64,000 nucleotides of DNA from Planctomycetota bacterium. GTDB lineage: Bacteria; Planctomycetota; JAJSAM01; JAJVHW01. Below are positions 17,891 to 25,459 of this stretch, piece after piece (position 1 is the stretch's first letter; every line of letters starts with the position of its first letter). Below the pieces are notes generated by a model. That model searched no databases. It saw only the letters and a list, made by a program, of their open reading frames with translations, and was not told the DNA's origin. The stretch lies in contig JAJRPF010000024.1 in assembly GCA_024280885.1 (NCBI GenBank), positions 1 to 64,000 of the forward strand, written 5' to 3'. The translations under genes were made by a program, and so were the position numbers.

Positions 17891-18667
17891 ATGCAGACTC
17901 GATCCTCGCAGGCCGTGCCCGACGCGCCGGTGTCGCTCGTTGCGCGTTCCGCAATACTGCTCTACGGAACGCTCGCGTACGTCGGCTTCCTCGGCACGTA
18001 CGTGTTCACAATCGGTTGGGTGACGGGACTCGCGCCGCGCAACATCAACAACGGCCCGGTGGTCGAACTGGGCGAGGCGCTGCTCGTGAACCTCTCGATC
18101 CTGTCGATCTTCGCCATCCAGCACACGATCATGGCGCGCGGTGCGTTCAAGGCGACGTGGACGAAGCTCTGTCCGCCGGCCGCCGAGCGCTCCACATACG
18201 TCGTCGCGACTTGCGTCATCCTGCTCGCGCTCTTCACGCAATGGCGCCCGATCCAGGGTGAGCTTTGGCACGTCGAAGGTGTTGGCGGCACGCTCCTCCT
18301 CGGCATCTCGCTGCTCGGGTTCGTGCTCGTCGTCGTGGCGACGTTCCTGATCGACCACTTCGAGCTCTTCGGATTGAAGCAGGTCGTGCGCTACTTCCGC
18401 GGTGTGGAGCACACGCATCCGCCATTCCTTGTGCGCTCGTTCTATCGCTACGTGCGCCACCCGCTCTACGTCGCGTTCCTCATCGCGTTCTGGGTCACGC
18501 CGCACATGACGTACAACCATCTGCTCTTCGCCGCCGCCACGACCGGCTATCTGCTGATCGGGATCCGCTTCGAGGAGCATGACCTTGTCCGCATCCACGG
18601 CGATAAGTACCGCGACTACAAGGCCCGCGTCCCAACCCTGATCCCGCGTCCGGGAAAGACCTGGTAG
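17891..18667 (+). CDS. mddA: MddA-like methanethiol S-methyltransferase (NnrU/ICMT family)
   Basis: A 258-residue integral membrane protein with about five to six hydrophobic segments. The C-terminal part carries the isoprenylcysteine-methyltransferase-like motif (SFYRYVRHPLYVAFLIAFW, then FEEHDLVRIHGDKYRDY), which binds S-adenosylmethionine. The N-terminal pattern (LYGTLAYVGFLGTYVF, and GFVG-like IGWVTGLAPRNINNGP) and IFAIQHTIMAR match MddA, the enzyme that converts methanethiol to dimethyl sulfide. NnrU-like proteins of unknown substrate are the alternative. The ATG at 17891 directly follows a large palindrome, so the promoter, if separate, lies within or next to that repeat. Confidence 0.72.
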   Translation: MQTRSSQAVPDAPVSLVARSAILLYGTLAYVGFLGTYVFTIGWVTGLAPRNINNGPVVELGEALLVNLSILSIFAIQHTIMARGAFKATWTKLCPPAAERSTYVVATCVILLALFTQWRPIQGELWHVEGVGGTLLLGISLLGFVLVVVATFLIDHFELFGLKQVVRYFRGVEHTHPPFLVRSFYRYVRHPLYVAFLIAFWVTPHMTYNHLLFAAATTGYLLIGIRFEEHDLVRIHGDKYRDYKARVPTLIPRPGKTW

Positions 18668-18853
18668 CGACGAGCCGCGCTGGATCTCTATCGACGGCGG
18701 TAACTGGTCGGCGCGTCGTCCGCTCGTCTCCATCCGGTGCGTACCGTCCGGCGTTTGGAGCTCGGTCGCGCGCACGCGCAGCGATCCCACAGGTGTCTCG
18801 CACTGCTCTCGACGAGTGACGTAGCGTGCGTGCTGATAGAGGAGATCCAGATC

Positions 18854-19935
18854 ATGTCCGCACGCTTCGTCAGCACGGCTGCCATCGCATTGCTCGCCGC
18901 GTCCCCTGCGCTGGCACAAGAAGGGGGAGGGCGTCGCGGATCAGCGCGAGAGCGGCCGAAGCGCCAGCCGACTGCGCCGCTCGAAGCTTCGCAGGAGGAG
19001 ATTGCATGGCACGGCACGTGGGCGGCCGGACTCGCCGAGGCCCGTCGTACGGGGCGCCCGATCCTGCTCGTCGCCGCGGCGCCACAGTGTCGCGGCGTCT
19101 CCGGGATGTGGTGACCCGGCAAGCAGACCATGGACAGGAGTTTCCTGTCCGAGCCGATGTGATCGAGGCGTCCAGTAACTTCGTCAGCGTGCGCCTGATG
19201 ACGTACGAGAGTCGGGCAGAAGCCGACTTCTTGAAGAGCGTGTTCACGGGTGGCTCCGGTGATCTCGAGAACTCGACGTTCGCGCTCTTGTCTCCGGACG
19301 GTCACGAGCAGCTCGTGCGCTCTGGGCGCTCGCCGAGTCGCACGTTTCGAGGGGCCGCGGACGAGCAACCCGGCGCCGAAATGGCGCGCAAGATGAACGC
19401 AATCGCGAAGCGCGACGGGTTCGAGGATGGCAAGGCGACCAAGTCGGCAAAGGTCAAGGCGCCGGACGGGTTGCCAGCGATCTCCGACGTTCGGCTCGCG
19501 TTGAACGTGGCGTCGTGCGACTCGATGCCACTCGTCATCGTGTTCGGGAAGACGAAGAACGAGGCAGAGGCGTTCGAGAAGAAGCTGACGCCTGTTGCGT
19601 GGAGTGATGACCTGCGCGGACGTTTCGCCTACGTCGTGACGGCGGAGAAGGACGCCTTGGCGAATGTCAAGGGGGCGCAGGCCACGGCGCGGATTCTCGT
19701 CGTTCGTCCGGATGTGTACGGCACGCAGTCCAAGGTGCTTGAGCAGTTGCCCGGGGACGCCGACGCGAAGTCGATCGAGACGGCGCTGGCGAAGGCTCTT
19801 GCCGCGTTCACTGCCGAGTCGAAGGACCCGCGGCAGCACGTCCTGAAGGGCTGCCGCGAGGGCATTCAATGGGAGACCGAGATCCCTGTGACGGACCCCG
19901 GGCCGAAGGGGAAGGGCAAGCGCTCGGCGCGATGA
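18854..19935 (+). CDS. Thioredoxin-like exported protein with in-frame TGA (candidate selenoprotein) and a frameshift
   Basis: Reading from the ATG at 18854 (AGGAG 9 bases upstream) gives a signal peptide (FVSTAAIALLAASPALAQ) and a thioredoxin-like strand ILLVAAAPQCRG. The frame meets TGA at 19112 in the context GMW-stop-PGKQTMDRSFLSEP; the sequence after it still looks coding. A hairpin 17 bases downstream fits a bacterial SECIS element, so the TGA may encode selenocysteine at residue 87, eight residues after Cys79. A one-base deletion at about 19156 then moves the gene to the -1 frame, which continues DVIEASSNFVSVRL to the stop at 19935 (about 360 residues in total). The remaining part (to residue 360) has no family I can name. 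Either a selenoprotein with a sequencing or natural indel, or a decaying gene. Alternative: two separate short genes. Confidence 0.6.
19132..19150 (+). promoter_or_regulatory. Candidate bacterial SECIS hairpin
   Basis: GGACAGG pairs perfectly with CCTGTCC around the five-base loop AGTTT. The loop starts 25 bases after the last base of the TGA at 19112-19114 and has G as its second base, which fits the published bacterial SECIS pattern (short stem, G early in the loop, loop about 16-37 bases from UGA). The stem forces an AGG arginine codon and an AGT serine codon, both unusual for this GC-rich region. Confidence 0.5.
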
Positions 19936-19951
19936 CTGCGCGCACGTCTCG

Positions 19952-22240
19952 TCATCGTCCCGTTCGGAAGCTCCAGATCAGTTCTCCCTGGTCCGGTATG
20001 CCGCGCACACGCACTGTGTAGGTTGCGTTCCCAGCGAGCGCCTGCTTCGGGATCAGGCAGTACGCGCTCTCCGGGACGAGCTCGGGGTTGGCGGGCTCTT
20101 GGGGGCTGAGGAAGTACGCATCGATGGGTTCCCCCTTGGTGCCCGAGCCGGCGAACAACGACATCTCGAGTTCGATCGGCGAGTCGTGCGCCATGAAGAG
20201 CTGGACCGTCACGGGGTATCCCCATGCCGACTGATCGGCGCCCGGTACCGGATTCGGCAACTCGGGTGCGAAGTGGCGGCCGACGTCTTTGCCGTCTCGC
20301 GGCGGCCACGTCACGACGGCTTGCCATCCGAACCAACCGACCATGGATGTGGCGTCGAGCACTGCCACGTCGTCTTCCATTCCCCAACCGATGCGAATGA
20401 GCCCGGGATCGAGGAGCGGCAGCCGGTGATAGAACGTGCCCATCCACCCGTCGATCGCGTTCCGCCACGTCGCGCACCCCGGCGCGATCACGCTGTGAAG
20501 CCCAGCCCAGCTCCCAGCTGGATCGAACCCTGGCTTGTCGGGCCACTCCTCGTGTGCGTCGGGCCAAGCCGCGAGTTGCGCCCGGTTCTGGATCAAGTAC
20601 CGGGCGTGCAAAGCGCAGCCGCGCGATGTCTCCGGGTCAAGGCCGACCGGTTGGAGGTGCTTCGTGACGGCGATCGCGGCCCGTCGGAGCCCGTCGAGGT
20701 AAATCACCAGCGCGCGTTCCTCCGCACTCAGTCCGTACGTGTCGGACACGGATCCACGAAGCCGTTGCACGACACCGTCGCCGGTTGGGGGTGAGAGCAT
20801 CCACGCGCGCCAGCGCGCTTCGAATTCAGCGATGCTGGTTCCGAGCGCCGCCTCGAACGTCGCCGCGCTGGGCGCCTTGCCTGTCGTCTCGCGCAGCATC
20901 CGCGCGATGTCCTGTGACTCGTGGAGGTATTGCGCAACGAACGCCGCCTTGGTCCCTACCGGTCCCTGGATCTTCGCGAGCTGGTCCTGGAACGACTGCG
21001 ACCACGCCGGATCTTCCCCGCGCTCGACCAGGTAGCGCAGGAACGCGCGCGCGCCGAGAAGGCCCGCCTGCCCCAATCGGTAGATCTCTGTCTCGGGATC
21101 GTTCCGATGGGCATCCGAGGTCCCGCTCCCGCTCGCGCCCCCACTGACGTCCTTGATGCCGGAGTAACTCTGCACGACGCCCAGCATCGCCATCGCGCAC
21201 CAGTTCACGTGCCCGAACTGCAGCGCCACCTGGGGTTCGGCCGACTGGTCGCCCCACCATTCGCTGATGAACATGTCGGAGAAGAGATCGAACGACAGTT
21301 TCACGTCGACCGCCGGACGCGAAAGTCGTTCGTTTCCGTCTGCGAGCCAACTCGACGCATCCACTGCCAGCTTGCCCCACTCGGGTTTCAGCTTCCCGGC
21401 GGCCACCTTCGCGCGAATGCCCTCGCGGTACTTCGGCGTGGTCGGCAGGATCGTCAGACGTACCACGTTCGTGAGCTTCGGAAGTTCGAGTTTGCCGGTG
21501 CGCAGGTAGCGGGACAGCGCCCCCGTTCGGACCGCCATGCGCACGATCCGCTCCAATTTCTGCGGAGGCAGATGGACGGCGTGAACTTCGACCTTCCCCC
21601 AGGTCGCCATCTGCCCCCGTTCACCGGTCACGGCCTGTAGCGTGCGCGCGTTGCTCGGGCCCGTCTTGATCGGCACCTCGAGCGCCCCCGCATCGTGCAC
21701 CGCGCGCCCGATCTCCTTCCTGTGCCGGAGGAGCGCGATGAGGTCGCCGCGTACCCACGACCCGTCGAACTGCTCTCGCCCGAGGGCGAGCTGCGCCATC
21801 TCCGACTCCGTGTCGAGAAGCACCATTGCACGTGCCACTCGGAGACGGGCTTCGCCCTCAACCGACTCGAGGACGCCCCTCAATTCGGTGACGCATCGCC
21901 CGACGCCCTTCTCAATCGAGTCAGCTCGCTTCTGCGCTCCGCGCGACTTCGCCGCCTTCTTCGCGACCATCTTTCGCGTCTTGGCCACGTCCTTTGCTGG
22001 ATGTCCGAGTAGCTCCGTCGCGCGTACGAGCCCTTCGGCCGCCTTGACGTGCCCTCTCCCGACAGCCTGTGCGGCGAGTCGCAGCAACGCGGCCCTCGTG
22101 GCCTTCTCTCCGAGCGGTGTCGCGGCCTCCTGTGCGTGCGCCACCGCAAGCGGTCCTTCGCGACCGAGTCCGCCGAACGTGAGTCCCAGTGCCAGCCCCG
22201 TAACGGCGATGAAGAACGTGCATCTCTCGATCACTCTCAT
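19952..22240 (-). CDS. Large exported protein with CAP-like region
   Basis: A 762-residue protein. The ATG at 22240 opens a signal peptide (CTFFIAVTGLALGLTFGG); the open frame extends upstream into repeat sequence and is not counted. Residues about 25-230 are Ala/Lys/Arg-rich and helical. The middle has a segment (DLFSDMFISEWWGDQ... QYLHESQDIARML) reminiscent of zinc-peptidase-like helical domains but without a convincing HExxH. Residues about 530-690 resemble a CAP/SCP domain (CALHARYLIQN, then a conserved-looking DGWMGTFYHRLPLLDP). The last 70 residues look like an Ig-like module. Role unknown. It follows the beta-rich gene at 22409 on the same strand, with a repeat-filled 168-bp gap. Confidence 0.7.
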   Translation of the reverse strand: MRVIERCTFFIAVTGLALGLTFGGLGREGPLAVAHAQEAATPLGEKATRAALLRLAAQAVGRGHVKAAEGLVRATELLGHPAKDVAKTRKMVAKKAAKSRGAQKRADSIEKGVGRCVTELRGVLESVEGEARLRVARAMVLLDTESEMAQLALGREQFDGSWVRGDLIALLRHRKEIGRAVHDAGALEVPIKTGPSNARTLQAVTGERGQMATWGKVEVHAVHLPPQKLERIVRMAVRTGALSRYLRTGKLELPKLTNVVRLTILPTTPKYREGIRAKVAAGKLKPEWGKLAVDASSWLADGNERLSRPAVDVKLSFDLFSDMFISEWWGDQSAEPQVALQFGHVNWCAMAMLGVVQSYSGIKDVSGGASGSGTSDAHRNDPETEIYRLGQAGLLGARAFLRYLVERGEDPAWSQSFQDQLAKIQGPVGTKAAFVAQYLHESQDIARMLRETTGKAPSAATFEAALGTSIAEFEARWRAWMLSPPTGDGVVQRLRGSVSDTYGLSAEERALVIYLDGLRRAAIAVTKHLQPVGLDPETSRGCALHARYLIQNRAQLAAWPDAHEEWPDKPGFDPAGSWAGLHSVIAPGCATWRNAIDGWMGTFYHRLPLLDPGLIRIGWGMEDDVAVLDATSMVGWFGWQAVVTWPPRDGKDVGRHFAPELPNPVPGADQSAWGYPVTVQLFMAHDSPIELEMSLFAGSGTKGEPIDAYFLSPQEPANPELVPESAYCLIPKQALAGNATYTVRVRGIPDQGELIWSFRTGR

Positions 22241-22309
22241 AGCACCGAAGATACCGCGCTGCGCAGCGTCGCGCACACCTCGTCCCGCCGTTATCCGCGT
22301 CGCTGGTCT

Positions 22310-22360
22310 GTGCGCAGCGTAGCGACCACACACAATGAGTAGCGCGCCGGGGAATCGCGA
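22310..22360. repeat. Fragment related to the 238-bp tandem repeat
   Basis: About 51 bases (core GAGTAGC, preceded by GCGTAGCGA and followed by GCCGGG) match the segment starting at 25051 within the tandem repeats with roughly 80-85% identity by eye. It lies in the gap between two minus-strand genes. Confidence 0.6.
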
Positions 22361-22376
22361 AACTGGATTCCGCCTT

Positions 22377-22406
22377 CTGCCGAGTGTGTCCCGACTCCGT
22401 ATCGCC
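22377..22406. repeat. Degenerate half-copy of the palindromic repeat
   Basis: Thirty bases match one arm of the 17754/46796 palindromes at about 23 of 30 positions (ending GACTCCGTATCGCC against GGCTCCGTATCTCC). Like the full copies it lies immediately 3' of a stop codon, here 2 bases from the stop of the minus-strand gene at 22409. No matching second arm is visible. Confidence 0.5.
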
Positions 22407-22408
22407 AC

Positions 22409-24886
22409 TCAGTAGCGCAGGCGTTTTCTGTCGAGCGCCAGCCGGATGTCACGTGTCTCGTCGAGTGCGCCGATTCTGATCGAGAGCGTTGCGGGGACTC
22501 CGGCAGAGCGATCGGTGCGGTCACCGAAGCCCGGGGGCGACAGACCGCGTGCGAGCACGCGTATCGTTCCGCGTCCGTAATCCACCTCGATGGCGTCGAT
22601 GCCGAGCGCCGGGGCATCCGCGATGTGCCGTCCGTCGCTCGCCGCGACGAACGCCGCGCCCGGCACGTCGGCGACGAAGAGATCGCCGAGCGCGACACGC
22701 ACGTCTGCGGGTAGGTTCGGCGCGTCGCCGAGCGCCGGAAGCGCTGCATCGAGTGAGAGCCGTCGCTTGCCGCGCAGACCGATTGTGATCTTATTCGGAA
22801 TGAGAGCGCCGCCTGCGATGCCGGACCCGCTGTCGCGCCGAGCGAAGCGGCCGTTCGTGATCGGGACCGTGCTGTACTCGGTCCACGCACTTGTCTGCAC
22901 TCCGACCGTGAAGCGCGACGTGCCGCTCACGTCGAGAACGTTGCCCAACGAGGCGCGGCGCCGGAGGCGGAATGCGCTGCGTGAGCTACCACGCCGGTCG
23001 GGGCGAATTCGGGCGACGACTCCGAGACCTTGCGCCCTGGCGACGAAGTCGCCGCGGCGGTTCGCGACGAAGTGCAACAGGAGTTCCACGTCGCCGACGA
23101 AGAACGTCGCGTCGAACGCGAGCGGTGCGCCGACTTGAACGGTGGAGGTGGGGAAGGGAACGCCGTCCAGATAGCCCCGGATCGTCAGCGTGTCTTCGAG
23201 TGGTCGGTTCGGACGGCGGCGGGCGCGCACTTGATCGACCGCGACGAGCGACGTGCGTGCTCGGGCGACGACCCCGTCGCGCGCCCGGAGTACGATGTCG
23301 CCGCTTCGGAGCGTCGCACGACCGGTCGTAAGAACCGCACGCGATACATCGATCACAGCGGCGCCGTTGAATGTCACGAGTGCGATCGAACCTGACGTTG
23401 CGTTCGGCCCGAGTCGCGACGTCGTTTCAAGTCGCGCGCCCGTGGCGGTGACGTCGCCACCGAGCGATACGAGTTGGAGTGGGCCGCCCGAGCGGATCTC
23501 GCCTGTCACCGAGAGCGAGTCGCTAGCGACGATCTCCACCGTCGCGTCGACGTCCCAGCCGGCACCGAGTTCGTCACGAGTCGCCACCGTGACCGTGCCA
23601 CCGGAGTAGATCCGCACGTCGTCGGCATCCACGCCAGTGTCCGTCACGCGGCACGCTTCGGCGCTCCAGATCGTGAGCGTCGAATCGGTACCGCCGATCC
23701 GGTCGAGACCGGCGACGAGGACGCTTCCGCCGTGCGCGATGAGTCGCGTGGCGCCGCTCGTGTGGCCGATGAACGCGCCGCCAGAGATCTGGACGTTCTC
23801 CAGCGCCGCAATCGTGATGACGCCGGTCGTCGCCCGCACCGGCTCCGCGGCGAATGACGGGGCGAGCTCGACGCTGCCGCCGAACGAACGGAGAGTGATC
23901 GTTGTGGCCCGTGAGAGTCGGGCTTGATCGGCGAGACGGAGATCGCCTGAGGACCCGAGGTCGATCGAACCGTTGAGTGCGATTGATGCGTCCCCCGACA
24001 TCTCCAGGGGCCCGCCGAGCGCGCGCACGCGGACGTTGCCGCCGGTAGACTGAATGGCCGCACTGCCCTGTAAGCGCACCGCGCCAGCGGCTTCGAGCCG
24101 AAGGTCTTCCGCACTGGTTGCCTGGAATGCGGCGTCATCGACAAACTCCACGTCGCCGCCGAACGACTGGATCAGAAAGTTCGATGACACGCCGGAGAGT
24201 CGTGTCGCGCCGCCGAGCCGGATCGTTCCAATCGCCTGCAGAGTGAAGTCGCCCGTCCCTGTCAGCGTGACGTCGCGCAACTCCGCCGCGCCGGTCGCAT
24301 CGCCCAGTCCGTGGGCACGGAGCGTCACGCCGCCCCGGTCTCCACGTAGTAACGCGTTCTCGGAGAGCGCGATCGAGCCGCCGGCATCGATACGAACCGC
24401 TCCGGAACGCGCGTCGATGCGGGCACCGCTGCGCATCGAGAAGTCAGCCGTGCACACCACGCGCACGTCGCCGCGCTGCGCGACGAGCGATCCGCGCAGA
24501 TCCACGGCTCCATCACACAAGATCGTCGTCGTGTCGTCGAGTGTCACGACGACGCCCTCAGCGACGGCGAGCTCGTCGACACGATACGTCCCGCCACGAA
24601 CGTTGGCGTCCTGGGTGAAGCGAAACGAACCGCTTGCCATTCCGACTCCGGGGAACGTCGGCATGTCGGCGCTGAAGCCGCCGATCGATCCAAGCGGCGG
24701 CGGAGTCGGAACGCGTGGGGACACAGCGGCCGCTGCGTCCGGCTCGAAGATCACCTGGCCGGTCTCGGGTGCGTCTCCGGGGGCGAACAGGGCGTCGGTC
24801 GTGACGATATCGCCAGCGTGAGCGGACGTAATCAACGCCGCGAACGCGAAACCTGCGATGACCGTAGTGGGGCGTCCGAAGACCAT
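22409..24886 (-). CDS. Large secreted beta-strand-repeat (adhesin-like) protein
   Basis: An 825-residue protein with a signal peptide from the ATG at 24886 (TTVIAGFAFAALITSAHAGD), preceded by GAGAGGAAC. From about residue 100 to 560 it is a run of short beta-strands with recurrent G-[ND]-[VF]-[RT]-[VL] patterns (GNVRVRALGG, GDFTLQAIGT, GSVELAPSF), as in right-handed beta-helix or filamentous-haemagglutinin-like surface proteins. The C-terminal 250 residues are less repetitive. Such proteins usually form extended cell-surface structures. No autotransporter or anchoring domain is recognised. Function unknown. Confidence 0.72.
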   Translation of the reverse strand: MVFGRPTTVIAGFAFAALITSAHAGDIVTTDALFAPGDAPETGQVIFEPDAAAAVSPRVPTPPPLGSIGGFSADMPTFPGVGMASGSFRFTQDANVRGGTYRVDELAVAEGVVVTLDDTTTILCDGAVDLRGSLVAQRGDVRVVCTADFSMRSGARIDARSGAVRIDAGGSIALSENALLRGDRGGVTLRAHGLGDATGAAELRDVTLTGTGDFTLQAIGTIRLGGATRLSGVSSNFLIQSFGGDVEFVDDAAFQATSAEDLRLEAAGAVRLQGSAAIQSTGGNVRVRALGGPLEMSGDASIALNGSIDLGSSGDLRLADQARLSRATTITLRSFGGSVELAPSFAAEPVRATTGVITIAALENVQISGGAFIGHTSGATRLIAHGGSVLVAGLDRIGGTDSTLTIWSAEACRVTDTGVDADDVRIYSGGTVTVATRDELGAGWDVDATVEIVASDSLSVTGEIRSGGPLQLVSLGGDVTATGARLETTSRLGPNATSGSIALVTFNGAAVIDVSRAVLTTGRATLRSGDIVLRARDGVVARARTSLVAVDQVRARRRPNRPLEDTLTIRGYLDGVPFPTSTVQVGAPLAFDATFFVGDVELLLHFVANRRGDFVARAQGLGVVARIRPDRRGSSRSAFRLRRRASLGNVLDVSGTSRFTVGVQTSAWTEYSTVPITNGRFARRDSGSGIAGGALIPNKITIGLRGKRRLSLDAALPALGDAPNLPADVRVALGDLFVADVPGAAFVAASDGRHIADAPALGIDAIEVDYGRGTIRVLARGLSPPGFGDRTDRSAGVPATLSIRIGALDETRDIRLALDRKRLRY

Positions 24887-24970
24887 GTCGTTCCTCTCGA
24901 TCACCCGCCAACCCACAGCGAGTCTACGGGCGCCCGCCGCCTTGTTCACGGAATGTGAGAGAAGCCAACG

Positions 24971-25208
24971 GCGTGCGCCGCGTGGCGTGCACCGGCGATG
25001 CGATCACGCTCCGCTCGTGCCCGCGACAAGGAGCGCAGCGACGCGGAGCCGTGCGAAGCGTAGCGAGCACAGACAAAGAGTAGCCCGCCGGGTATTCGCG
25101 ATGGTCGCGCGCAGCGCGGCGCTCTCGAATTCCCCCGAGTCTGCGAGCGCCCGGGCCACCTCCACGCGGCCCCTCTTCCCCGGCGAGGCCCCGAGGCCCG
25201 GGCGCTCG
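24971..25208. repeat. 238-bp tandem repeat, unit 1
   Basis: First of two adjacent, nearly identical 238-bp units in the 573-bp gap between the genes ending at 25460 and starting at 24886. Differences are clustered in the first 80 bases. It contains one arm of an inverted repeat (from 25137) and a truncated partner at 25195-25208. A 176-residue minus-strand open frame crosses both units but has no coding character. The rest of this gap (24887-24970) holds only the upstream region of the adhesin-like gene. Confidence 0.92.
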
Positions 25209-25453
25209 GCGTGCGGCGCGTGGCGTGCACAGGCGAGGCGATCCAGCTTGGCTCGTACCCGCGACAAGGAGCGCAGCGACGCGGAACCGTGCGAAGCGTA
25301 GCGAGCACCAACAACGAGTAGCCCGCCGGGTATTCGCGATGGTCGCGCGCAGCGCGGCGCTCTCGAATTCCCCCGAGTCTGCGAGCGCCCGGGCCACCTC
25401 CACGCGGCCCCTCTTCCCCGGCGAGGCCCCGAGGCCCGGGCGCTCGCAGACTC
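25209..25453. repeat. 238-bp tandem repeat, unit 2, with complete 21-bp inverted repeat
   Basis: Second unit (25209-25446) plus seven bases that complete an inverted repeat: 25375-25395 and 25433-25453 are perfect 21-base reverse complements around a 37-base loop. The element ends 6 bases from the stop codon of the oxidoreductase gene. In RNA from that gene this would fold into a long hairpin immediately after the stop. Confidence 0.92.
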
Positions 25454-25459
25454 CGCGGG

